64,000 nucleotides of DNA. Source: Neostapfia colusana (taxonomy: Eukaryota > Streptophyta > Magnoliopsida > Poales > Poaceae). A program made the position numbers and the translations under genes. The DNA lies in NCBI GenBank assembly GCA_030760725.1, contig JASWHV010000012.1, positions 84,332,968 to 84,396,967 on the forward strand. Reading direction: 5' to 3'. Shown in pieces: positions 32,501 through 43,100 of this stretch. Positions within the stretch are counted from its first letter, which is position 1, and every line of letters begins with the position of its first letter. Below the pieces are notes generated by a model. The model made no database searches. It was not told where the DNA came from and was given only the letters and a program-made list of their open reading frames with translations.

Positions 32501-33735
32501 ACCTCGAGTAGACAGGCTATGCTTAATGAGTCATAGGACTTCGGTACAAGTCGAGTAGTTGGAATCTACTCGCGAGATAGGCTGGGGACACACGGGTTCG
32601 GTTGAGTGATGTGAGATCACTTTAGTAATGAAAATGAGACTAGGCAGGGGCTAGGGCGCAGCAAGAGAGAGTCTTGTGGGCGCAGCCCTGCCCGTGTCGA
32701 TTGAGGACCGATCCGTGTGCGGCCCTGCTGAACAAGTATTGAACGTACCGAAGGCATATCGGATATATGGGCCCCGATAAACCGATGTAGCCTAAACCTC
32801 CGGGCGTCGAGGCATAGCACACCGATTTATAGGTGTAGGTTGAGGGTAGCAAGGTGGAAATCTGCCAACGGGCATAGAGAGATGCTCCGTGTGGGGAACC
32901 TCCTGCTCGTTTCGGTGCGACCGGTTCGACGTTTGGGCTGTTGGGTGAAAGGTTGTCCCGTACGACATCGAGTGAGTGTGCTGTGCAGCTCCACGGGTGG
33001 GCGTACGTGACGTGCTCTTTGGGTTTTCCCTGCAGGTGTATATCGAGTCGATTCGCCGTCCCTCGCGGTGACGAGTACTGCTTGTTCACTGCATCGTAAC
33101 GTAGACTAATGGATGAAATATGTTGATTCAATGATGCTGATTGATATAATTGTATTGCTACATGTGTGCCACCAAATACTGCTTACTAAATTTCTGATTT
33201 CATGAACTGTTAACTTGTTGCTAAAAGATGAATTAAGGATGAACTTGTAGGTGTGTCGTGTTGCTGAAATGTTACTAACCTATGTCTTGGTATACCTCAT
33301 GTAGAGTTTCATGCTTAGGTGAGTCGGTTAAGCCTTGCTGAGCCTTCGTGCTCACGGTTGCTGCTTAAGTGTTTTTCAGGTGAGGAGCCACCCACGGACT
33401 CAGAGTACGAGTCCACCGGCGAGGGTTACCCTCCGTCGGGGACCACGGCTGAGTGGGAGCCGTACACGCCGCGCTGAGCTGAGACGTGCAGCTAGTGTGG
33501 GTTGCCCTAGGGCTGGGCAACCGACTTTTGCTAAATAGGCGGGCGTGAGTTGTATAGTGTAGTCTTCCGCTGTGTAATAGAACAATAATTGTAACTGAAG
33601 TTTGTACTTGTTTGTACAGTTTCAGCTGTTTTTCCCATGTAATATATTGTGTTCTTATGACGTGTGCTGTCGGGTGTCGCATCGCGCGGCACCACCCTCT
33701 GCGATCCTGGATGAGCGGATTCCGGTCCGCCACAG
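29555..33735 (+). repeat. 5' LTR of element D (4181 bp)
   Basis: Begins TGTAAAAGCCCAAG and ends GGTCCGCCACA, followed three bases later by the primer-binding site. A GC-rich block lies at about 30170-31290. The R/U5 side carries the stem-loop TGAGC-CTTCGT-GCTCA (33339-33354) and CATGTAATATATTG near a probable polyadenylation region. Frames on both strands have no recognisable domains. Confidence 0.96.
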
Positions 33736-33738
33736 CCT

Positions 33739-33750
33739 GGTATCAGAGCT
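33739..33750 (+). other. Primer-binding site of element D
   Basis: TGGTATCAGAGC, a perfect complement to the 3' end of initiator-methionine tRNA, three bases after the 5' LTR. Confidence 0.95.
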
Positions 33751-35580
33751 GCAGTGGGTATAGCACAGTACTAAAGGACTGCATTATGGGAAAAACTTAG
33801 GTATACGGTGAGGATTCGGTAGTTGCCCAAGTAAGGACTATATTAGCATAGTTACTTAAAGTGGCAAAGACTAACTTATGTGTTATAATTCTGAATTTCA
33901 ATTATGTAACGACGCACCTACGCTCTGGTAAGTATGGTAAGGAACGCCACCGAAAGCGGTTCAATTTCGGTTAGCTCTCCCTGACGAGGAACGTGGTTCA
34001 GGGATTGATCTCACAGCTTGGTGTGAGATGTCAATATGAATCTCTTGGACTCTTCATGTCCCTGAGTTTATATGAAACGCTGATCCCTAGCGTGCATTAG
34101 GCAAGTAAGTGGAGACCCCATCGCGTGGTCAGTAACGCGAGAGTGTGTTCGTCTGGAAATAGCCCAGGAGGACATACGCAGCGCTTGCCATCGGCGTGCC
34201 CTGCAGGGCAGTAGGTGGTATCTGTTGGGTTGATAACATTCCCAACCGTGACGACCCGTTCATGACATACTCGGGTTCCCGTCGTGTGGTGTTGAAACAG
34301 GATCACGTGCCTTGAGACGTGACTTAGCTCAAGGACGGCCGTATGACAATGATACGGGCGTTTGTATTTACTTTTAAATATGGAACTGCCTGAAATGAAC
34401 AACCTTTGAGTGCACCATCATTGTGTGGTCTTCTGCAGGTACTAACCACGTATGTATCCGTGTAGAAAACGTGTGTGAGGGACCGTTTAGTGCCACACTC
34501 GGGACGTATATGCCGGTATGATCCGGTTAGGATTTTCTTTTGTGAGGAGCGTAGTACCGAGATATTGTAGGTATATGCATGAGTATAACGATAACAAAGA
34601 ATTAAAAATCTATAGGTTCAACATTTAGGACCCTGGTTGGGTATAAGAATGGGATAGTGATGATTGTAGTTCCAAAAAGACTGAAAAACAGAGGTCTCTG
34701 TTTTGGGCAGCATGTTTGCTGATCTTCAACAGGGCGTAACTCACCGGTCTTTTAGCCCAGGGAGGTGTGCTACATAGCTCTGGAAAGGTATTGAAGTACT
34801 CTACAACTTTGTTGTGGACTTCCCGAGCTGAAACTCACCTGAAGATGGCTTAAAGCCCAGATAAATGTAAACTGTCCAGAACCAGGGCAGAGTAAAACAT
34901 CCTCTGAACTGATCTGTTTTTCAAATATAACTCCCAGTAGAAAAATCTAAAATTGTCATATAATACATCCTTAGAAAGAGTAGAAGATGTGTGACATCTT
35001 TGCAATTCAAAGTTTCTGAAGTTTCAGCACGGAATTTAGTGGAAATCAGGGTTGAAAACAGCCACTTCCAAGGGAGGTGCTGTTAAAATTCTTCCAGAAA
35101 TTCTGCTAACTTTGAATTAACATAACTTTTTAACCAAAGCTGATCTGGGGGCAAATGAGTACTCGTTGGAAAGATACTGAAGTTAACTTGAACTTTGGTA
35201 TTCAACTTGAGTCATGAAAATGCCCAGAACCAGATCAAAACTTGGAATAGGTAGCAACTGGTCATTCTGACAGAAGAATGACAGTTGAACTCATTGAAAA
35301 GGGTGTTGTACCCTAAGGGTGTTATACGTGATAACAACGCAATAATAATTTCTCGTAGAGACCAAACCCAGTTAAGGTGAGCTTCCAAAGAGGGGGTTCA
35401 TCAAGTTGGATTAAACTAACTTGTGTTTGGTCTGGTAATGGTGTAGCTTGTGCAAAGTTATTACATTATCTACTTACGAGATATTTCGCATGTTTTGTTG
35501 TCATAATGTTTTTCCGCCCAGTTCTATTGGACTGCATGCAAAATGTTGCGGGACTGATGGTTAATGTCGTATGGTTGCAG
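33751..35580 (+). other. Leader of element D with candidate splice sites
   Basis: 1.83 kb without an independent gene. A strong donor-like GTAAGTATGG starts at 33928. An acceptor-like TCTTCTGCAG ends at 34438. A second acceptor-like GGTTGCAG ends at 35580, exactly before the gag ATG. The stretch 34430-34570 shares short blocks with the leaders of A and B (GTTTAGTGCCAC, TTTGTGAGGA). The gag frame is open upstream to 35377, but that extension has no gag similarity. Confidence 0.7.
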
Positions 35581-38500
35581 ATGGTTCGTACTAGGACCAC
35601 GCACGAGGTTGGTGGCTCTAGCCAAGGTGGAGGCGATGACTCCCAGCCACCGGCCTACGACAGTACCCCGCAGCAGCAGCCACCACCGCCGCCTCCGCTT
35701 ACTCTAGCGGATGTGATAGCGGCATCGGTGGGAGGTCGTGAGGAGCAGACCGACCTGCTCCGCACGATCGTGCAGAATACGTCCCAGGCAGGAGGACGTC
35801 AAGAGCGAGGGCCTCGTGAGCCCCGCGAAGTGTCGTACTCGGATTTCATGAGTACGCACCCTCCAGTGTTCACCGAAGCTGAAGAACCACTGGAGGCGGA
35901 CAACTGGCTGCGGACTATCGAGTCCAAGTTCGGGCTGCTCCAGTGTACGGAGCGGCAGAAGACACTGTTCGCAGCACAGCAGCTCCACGGTGCCGCTGGT
36001 GCGTGGTGGGCGAATTATGTCGCCTCACGTCCGGCTGGCCATGCCGTGGAATGGCAAGAGTTCCGGGAGGCGTTCCGCGCCTATCACATTCCTCCCGGAA
36101 TAATGAAGAGAAAGTTCCAAGAATTTTTGGAACTGAAGCAGGGCGGGAGGAGTGCCCACGACAACTCCCGTGCCTTCAACCATCTGGCGCAGTATGCGTC
36201 AGACTACATCTCCACGGAGGAGAAGAAGAGGGAGCACTTCTATCGGGGGTTACACCCCGAAATGAAGACCCACCTCGTACAATGGAACCGCGGCACATTC
36301 AACGACCTAGTCAATGCCGCCATCATGCAAGAGGACGCTCAGCGGGAGTTAGCAGCTGAGCAGAGGAAGCGCAGCGCTCCACCTAGCAGCGGTGGGAGTG
36401 GCGCTCCCCAGAAGTACCGTATGGTGTATCGGACACCATCCGGGCAGCAGTGGCAACCACCGGCGCGACCGCAACGGTTCGGGGGACGTCCCTTTCAGGA
36501 ACCGCCGTTCCGTCCGCCGATGCCACCACCAAGACAGCAGCAGCAGCAGACGGTACCCCGGGCGTTTCCACCGCCACAACGCGACCCGGGATTCCGTCCA
36601 CCGATCAGCGGGGGACAGCCCCGTTTCACCTGCTTCACGTGTGGCCAGGCGGGCCACTTCGCGAAGGACTGTCCCCAGGGGCAGCAGAGCAGCGGGCAAG
36701 CCCAGCTCCAGGGCGGTGCTCGAGGCCGACCTCCGGTGAAGAAGGTTGGTCAGCGGACTGGAGGCGTCCGCAACCTCGACAATGAGGACACCCCCGAGGG
36801 AGACAACGTGCTGGCGGGTACGTTTACTCTCAACAATCAAGCCATCGTCATATTATTTGATTCTGGTGCAACCCACAGCTTTATAAGTGCATCCTATGTG
36901 GCTAAACATCAATTGCAAGTCTTCCCAACCGACTGCACTTATATGATATGCTCACCGGGAGGGAAGATTTCCGCTAATATGATGATTCCAAAGGCACCTC
37001 TGTGCTTAGGTGGAAAACTATATCCCACCACCTTGATAATCCTTATGGGACAAAAGATTGATGCAATCTTAGGGATGTCATGGCTACGATACCATGGCGC
37101 TGTCCTTGAGGCTCGGACACGGACGGTTCACTTAAATTCTCCATTCCACCGTCCACATTCCATGGTATTAGACACGCCAATCCGGGAAGTTTTAGCAATT
37201 AATAATGCTGAAGTTCTTAAGTTAGAAGACATCCCCGTAGTCCGGGAGTATCCCGACGTGTTCCCGGACGATCTTCCGTGCATGCCACCTGAGCGGGATG
37301 TCGAGTTCAAGATCGAGCTCACGCCCGGGACTACGCCCATATCACGGAGACCATACAAGATGGCTCCAAATGAGCTGGTGGAACTGAAAGAACAGCTCAA
37401 TGATCTGTTGAGCAAGGGTTTCATTAGGCTGAGTTCCTCGCCTTGGGGATGCTCGGCGCTATTCGTGAAGAAGAAGGATGAGACCCTGAGGCTGTGTGTG
37501 GATTACCGGCCGCTCAACGCCGTCACCATCAAGAATAAGTACCCACTGCCCCGTATTGACATCTTGTTTGATCAACTTGTGGGGGCAAGTGTATTTTCAA
37601 AGATGGACCTTCGCTCTGGATATCACCAGATCAAGCTCCGGGCGGAGGATATCCCGAAGACGGCGTTCTCGACGAGATACGGCTTATACGAATATCTCGT
37701 CATGTCCTTTGGTCTCACGAATGCTCCAGCCCATTTCATGTATCTCATGAACTCGGTGTTCATGCCAGAGCTGGACAAGTTCGTGGTAGTGTTCATCGAC
37801 GATATCTTGGTTTACTCCAAGACAGAAGCCGAACATGCCGAACACTTGCGGATCGTTCTTCAACGATTGCGAGACCACAAGCTTTACGCCAAGTTCAGCA
37901 AATGCGAATTTTGGATCAGCCAAGTGCCGTTCTTGGGACATATCATCTCAGCTGAAGGCATCGCGGTTGACCCAAGCAAAATAGAGCAAGTGTTGAAATG
38001 GAAAGCTCCCACTTCAGTCCATGAAGTCAGAAGCTTCCTCGGGTTAGCGGGGTACTACCGGAGATTCATTCCAAGTTTCTCCAAGCTCGCTAAGCCGATG
38101 ACAGAGTTGCTGAAGAAAGGGACAAAATATGTTTGGAACACGGCGTGTGAAGGAGCGTTCCGAACACTGGTGAAGCATCTCACCACAGCCCCGGTGTTAG
38201 CTCAGCCGGATACAACAAAGCCCTTCGACGTGTATTGTGACGCGTCCGGTATTGGGCTCGGCTGCGTGTTGATGCAGGAAGGACGTGTGGTCGCTTATGG
38301 CTCACGCCAACTTCGGAACCATGAGCAGCACTACCCGACCCACGATCTTGAACTTGCTGCCGTGGTGTTGGCGCTGAAAATGTGGAGGCACTATCTCCTG
38401 GGGAACTTGGTGCATCTCTACACCGACCACAAGAGCTTGAAATACATTTTCACCCAGAAGGAGCTGAACATGAGGCAGAGGAGGTGGTTAGAACTGATCA

Positions 38501-40113
38501 AAGATTATGAGATTGAGATCCATTACCACCCCGGCAAGGCGAATGTGGTTGCCGACGCGCTGAGTCGGAAATCACATGTCCATCACCTCACCATTACACC
38601 AGTGGAGGAGGAAGAGCCAAGTTTATACTTGGTTCCTTATGGATCGCTGTACAACCTCGCCCTCATCCCTACTATTAGGGAGGACATCATTGCAGCTCAG
38701 AAAACGGATAAAGGCATGGCACATCTCCGGAGACGGATAGACAATGGAGAAATTAAATGTTTCCGGAAGGATGATGAGGGGACGCTGTGGTTCAATGACC
38801 GCATAGTCGTACCCCGAGATATGGAGTTGAGGAAAAAGATCCTCGATGAAGCTCACTTGTCCAAATACTCCATTCATCCGGGCAGCAACAAAATGTACCA
38901 AGATTTGAAAAAGAAATTTTGGTGGACACGGATGAAGCGGGAGGTAGCTAAGTACGTATCCGAGTGCGATACGTGTAGACGAGTGAAAGCTGATCACATG
39001 AAGAAATCAGGGCTGTTGCAACCCCTGAAGGTCCCGGCATGGAAATGGGAAGATGTGAGCATGGATTTCATTGTGGGATTACCCCAAACAGCCAACAAGC
39101 ATGATTCCATATGGGTAATCGTTGATCGGTTAACCAAGACGGCTCACTTCATTTCGGTGAATACACGTTACAATGCCGGCAAATATGCGGAGCTATACAT
39201 AGCAAAGATTCTATGCCTATACGGGGTACCCAAGACCATTGTCTCAGATCGAGGTGCATTATTTGTATCTCGCTTTTGGGAGCAGCTACACGCTGCATTG
39301 GGTACTAAGTTGATCAGGAGCTCCGCCTATCACCCTCAGACAGATGGCCAGACAGAAAGGGTGAATCAAGTCCTGGAAGACATGTTGAGAGCATGTGCCA
39401 TCCACCACGGTAGGAATTGGGATGATCACCTACCATTGGCGGAATTCTCGTACAACAACGGTTATCAGGCGAGTATCAAGATGGCACCTTACGAAGCTCT
39501 CTACGGTCGTAAATGCCGCACCCCATTAAATTGGTGCGAGTCCGGTGAAAGGGTCACATTCGGAGTTGATGTGGTGAACGACGCCGAAGAGCGCGTTCGG
39601 ACAATTCAAGCCAATTTGAAGGCCGCTCAATCCCGACATAAGAGCTACGCTGATAAGAGGCGTAGGCCGTTGCACTTTGACGTTGGGGAACACGTGTACC
39701 TCCGCGTGTCTCCAATGAAGGGCGTGCACCGATTCGGTGTGAAGGGGAAGCTTGCTCCCCGTTTTATTGGACCCTACGCTATCACCGAGAAGTGTGGACC
39801 AGCAGCGTATCGATTGGAGCTACCGGCATCTCTGGCTGGTGTCCATGATATTTTCCATATTTCGCAACTGCGAAAATGCTTGAAGCATACAACTGCTGTT
39901 CCTACCAAAGACATCGGTGAGCTGAAACCGGATTTAACATATGATGAATATCCGGTGGGAATTCTTGATGAGAAAGCCAGGACCATGCGTAGCAGAACGT
40001 TGTGGTTCTACAAAATACTCTGGAGTAACCACACCGCCGAGGAAGCGACGTGGGAGAGCGAGGAGTTCCTTCGCTCAAATTACCCGGAGTTCTTGGCTTC
40101 TCAACACGGGTAA
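35581..40113 (+). CDS. gag-pol: gag-pol polyprotein of element D (intact, single frame)
   Basis: 1510 codons from ATG 35581 (MVRTRTTHEVGG), chosen because B and A gag begin alike and the ATG directly follows TTGCAG; the frame extends upstream to 35377. Gag: proline/glutamine-rich N-terminus, core with HGAAGAWWANYV and FREAFRAYHIPPGIMKRK, zinc knuckle CFTCGQAGHFAKDC (residue ~350). Protease DSGATHSF at ~427. RT with FIDDILVYSK at ~737. RNase H with DASGIG at ~886. Integrase: HHCC region at ~1090-1140, catalytic D, D, E in DFIVGL (~1160), SDRG (~1222) and QTERVN (~1258). Chromodomain (FYKILWSNHTAEEATWESEE) at ~1470-1503. No stop or frameshift separates gag from pol, and all motifs inspected are intact. 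It supports the particle, reverse transcription in the cytoplasm and integration in the nucleus. Confidence 0.97.
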   Translation: MVRTRTTHEVGGSSQGGGDDSQPPAYDSTPQQQPPPPPPLTLADVIAASVGGREEQTDLLRTIVQNTSQAGGRQERGPREPREVSYSDFMSTHPPVFTEAEEPLEADNWLRTIESKFGLLQCTERQKTLFAAQQLHGAAGAWWANYVASRPAGHAVEWQEFREAFRAYHIPPGIMKRKFQEFLELKQGGRSAHDNSRAFNHLAQYASDYISTEEKKREHFYRGLHPEMKTHLVQWNRGTFNDLVNAAIMQEDAQRELAAEQRKRSAPPSSGGSGAPQKYRMVYRTPSGQQWQPPARPQRFGGRPFQEPPFRPPMPPPRQQQQQTVPRAFPPPQRDPGFRPPISGGQPRFTCFTCGQAGHFAKDCPQGQQSSGQAQLQGGARGRPPVKKVGQRTGGVRNLDNEDTPEGDNVLAGTFTLNNQAIVILFDSGATHSFISASYVAKHQLQVFPTDCTYMICSPGGKISANMMIPKAPLCLGGKLYPTTLIILMGQKIDAILGMSWLRYHGAVLEARTRTVHLNSPFHRPHSMVLDTPIREVLAINNAEVLKLEDIPVVREYPDVFPDDLPCMPPERDVEFKIELTPGTTPISRRPYKMAPNELVELKEQLNDLLSKGFIRLSSSPWGCSALFVKKKDETLRLCVDYRPLNAVTIKNKYPLPRIDILFDQLVGASVFSKMDLRSGYHQIKLRAEDIPKTAFSTRYGLYEYLVMSFGLTNAPAHFMYLMNSVFMPELDKFVVVFIDDILVYSKTEAEHAEHLRIVLQRLRDHKLYAKFSKCEFWISQVPFLGHIISAEGIAVDPSKIEQVLKWKAPTSVHEVRSFLGLAGYYRRFIPSFSKLAKPMTELLKKGTKYVWNTACEGAFRTLVKHLTTAPVLAQPDTTKPFDVYCDASGIGLGCVLMQEGRVVAYGSRQLRNHEQHYPTHDLELAAVVLALKMWRHYLLGNLVHLYTDHKSLKYIFTQKELNMRQRRWLELIKDYEIEIHYHPGKANVVADALSRKSHVHHLTITPVEEEEPSLYLVPYGSLYNLALIPTIREDIIAAQKTDKGMAHLRRRIDNGEIKCFRKDDEGTLWFNDRIVVPRDMELRKKILDEAHLSKYSIHPGSNKMYQDLKKKFWWTRMKREVAKYVSECDTCRRVKADHMKKSGLLQPLKVPAWKWEDVSMDFIVGLPQTANKHDSIWVIVDRLTKTAHFISVNTRYNAGKYAELYIAKILCLYGVPKTIVSDRGALFVSRFWEQLHAALGTKLIRSSAYHPQTDGQTERVNQVLEDMLRACAIHHGRNWDDHLPLAEFSYNNGYQASIKMAPYEALYGRKCRTPLNWCESGERVTFGVDVVNDAEERVRTIQANLKAAQSRHKSYADKRRRPLHFDVGEHVYLRVSPMKGVHRFGVKGKLAPRFIGPYAITEKCGPAAYRLELPASLAGVHDIFHISQLRKCLKHTTAVPTKDIGELKPDLTYDEYPVGILDEKARTMRSRTLWFYKILWSNHTAEEATWESEEFLRSNYPEFLASQHG

Positions 40114-40144
40114 GTCCCTATTACATTGCTATCTCTTCTTTTAT

Positions 40145-40179
40145 AATCTCGGGACGAGATTCTTTTAAGGGGGGAGGGA
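40145..40179 (+). other. Hairpin and polypurine tract of element D
   Basis: Hairpin AATCTCGGGACGAGATT at 40145-40161, followed by AAGGGGGGAGGGA at 40167-40179, directly before the 3' LTR. Confidence 0.92.
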
Positions 40180-43100
40180 TGTAAAAGCCCAAGAAAAGGG
40201 ACTTGCGAAAACTTTTCTGCACCTCACAACACAACAGTTTTGTTGTGGGTAGATTGTGAAATATTGTGAAGAGCAAGTGACCTCCATCAAAGGAGTGATT
40301 AGAAGGGAAAGCCTTCACTTTCACAATGTAGGGTTTCTACACATGAGCATGAGAGGTTGAGCTCACCCCTAGGATTTGAAAAGTCTTGGGAAGGTTCAGT
40401 CCAAAGCTCATGCAAATTCAACACTTTTTGAGGCACTTTTGGGTTATTTCAAAAAGAGGCCAATTTGAATGTAAATTCAAATTGCAGCAACTTTCATCAC
40501 CCAAATTCAAAAGTTAGCTCCATATCTATACTCAGCACATTTTTCTGAGTAAACCCATCAAGTTTCATCTCCATTGGAGCTCATCTTGTCAGGAGCTAAA
40601 TTTGCAAGAATTCAAAACTGAATTTGAATTTCAGTTTAAACATGCAGCAAATTTAGCCAAACACAGTTCGAATTTGAGAATTCAAATTTAAACTAAGACT
40701 TGGTGACTAAGTCTCACATTAAATTGTGAGTAGCTGAGAATATTTGGCATAACAGAATTGGAAAAAAGTTGGAAAAAGAATTAGGGGGAGGGGAGGTCCC
40801 ACCTGTCAGTAGACTTAACAGAGAAGTATCCCTCTGATCTTTTCCTCTCTCGGCCGAGACAGCACACAGGAACGCCGGCGCCGGACCCCCTCGCGCTGCC
40901 ACCTCCTGGTCTCCTGCCCGAGCTGGCGAGCTGCTCCCGGATCGATCAACCCCTAGGCGGTCGGTCGCCCACAGCACGAAACCACCGAGGCTCGGGTCCT
41001 TTACGCATGAACAGAGAGCGCTACGCTCGCCGCCGTGTTCATTCGATCGAGAAACCGGAAATTCACCGCGAGCAGCGCCTCCCCTAGGCCAAAAACCACA
41101 CCAACTACTCGCCCTCTACCTCCTCCGGCCGAAGACAATCGAGTTTAGCTGCCCAGAACCTAGCCCGGAGACTATCGGCGGTGACCGAGAAGAACAGTCG
41201 GCACGGGCTCACCGTGGGCAGCTCGAACCCGAGGCTTTCCTGGCCGAGCTAGGCCACTCAGAGACGCGCCGGATAGTCACGCTGCTACTAGCCAAGCCAC
41301 AGCCCCGACGGTGGACCATCGAGCGTCAATTTGACGTTTTCCTCCCGGCACATCCACTCGGACCTCCGGGTAAGAATCCATCGAATTCATCCTTAATCTT
41401 CGTTCTTAGGCCACCAAATCGTGCACACAGGACCTAGACTGGCTAGCGTTCAATTTCTCTTCGCAACCCTAGCTAGAAAACTGATACAGTTCGGGGTATT
41501 TCATGTCGTTCCACGCTCAAACGCGCGGCAGGAGTCGGGCGCACGGTGAGAACTCCCCTGGAGGTGTTGCCATGAGCTGGCCTTTGCTGTCCGGGTTTCC
41601 CTAGCACCTACTGGTGCTCTAGAACGGATGGGCTGAGTCGTTAGCAGGCTAGGACCACCGGGCGACGACGCCGATCGTTCCCCGAGGCCGCCGCACGCTG
41701 CCGGCACCGTTCCGATCCTCTAGCGCCTAAACCGAGCCCACAAACATGTTTCCCGACCCCATAAACCCCCAGGCGGCGAGCCTACGGCCGGGAGACGGCT
41801 GGAGACACTCAGCCGGTGAGGCGCCGCCTCGGTCCGGCGAGGTTAGCGCGCGCGGGAAGGAGGGCTCGGAGGAAGAAGAAGGGTGGGGCAGGCCCACCAG
41901 TCAGTGAGGGCGAGTTTAAAAACGGGATCAAATATGGCCAGGATTCTGTGTGGCTGTGCACAGGAGAACCCAGTAACCCTGTGTGTTCTCGCTTCTCACT
42001 GGCTGCGAATTAAAAAGTGGGCCCAGGTTATTTTCCAATAGTAAAACAATTCCAGTTTCCACTCAAACTTTAGAAATCCATAACTTTTGCTAGAAAGCTC
42101 CAAATTTAGTGATTCAAATTGGGTTGGATTCATCTTGCCTAGCTCTGTCCATATATACAACCCAATTTGTATGAAACCCATTAATTAATTCTGGAAAATT
42201 CTTTAAAGCTTTTCAGCAAAAGAATTTTAGAGGGAGTTTGGTTCATCCAAAAATCCCCAAATTTTGCCAGCATGTTCTTTAGGACATTAGTAAACCCCTG
42301 TAAAAGTTTCAGACCATTTGGAGTTGATTTGGTCAGAGCAATTCAAATTGGAAGGTGCTGTGTTCATTTGAATACAGAAACATTTTCAGAGAATTTCCAA
42401 AACTTGGAAATTCGATTCTGGGCAAACCTTGACTCCAAAAATGCTAGGAAAATTCATGCAAACTCTAGGAGCTATAATTGAAATTATAGTTCACTAAGTT
42501 GGGTATGAACAGGGGTATTACCTCAGAATAAATTCTTCCTTGCTGATTTGCCAAGAGAATTATTCTGAGCAAACCACTCCATGAAAAGTGCTAATGTTTG
42601 GTCCAGAGAGTTTTCTTGTGACCAGGAATTCACACAAAAATTCTCAGCTCCATTGGGGCTCTAGATCACCCCTGTCCTGTTTAACCACTTAAGGGAATTA
42701 ATATGGAAAAGGGGGAAAACCACTTAGAATTTAACCATGTGATTAAGTTCAAGCCAAACCACCAACACCAGTTCATATTTAAATTCTTAAACAAAGTTCC
42801 AGGTGTTAGAGGCTGGTTATTAGAACTAATAGTAGAAGTCTTACTCTAAAACTCACATTTGCATCTAAAATAACATGTAGTATTTCATTAACGTGTAGCC
42901 GTTGAAGAAGAGACTCCGGAAGTGCTGGACTTCCTCCTTCCGGACGAAGAACTAACTCCTGACCAGCAGCAACAAGGCAAGCCCCGGTTTGCATTAACCC
43001 TTTTTAAGAGCTTTACTTTGTTTACATGTGTCATATGAAGTATGTATGTGCATTAGGTATAGAATGAATGAAACCCCACTTGCATAACCAAAGGTTCCTA

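Noticed and set aside
32640..33131. 163-codon minus-strand frame in the LTR of D (repeated at 43263-43754)
   Set aside because: It occurs twice only because the LTRs are duplicates; antisense to the LTR, with no domain seen.
33739..33750. tRNA-like sequences at LTR edges
   Set aside because: They are 12-base primer-binding sites complementary to a tRNA end, not tRNA genes.
35377..35580. Upstream start of the D polyprotein at 35377
   Set aside because: The 68-codon extension has no gag similarity, and the gag starts of A and B align with 35581, directly after an acceptor-like CAG.
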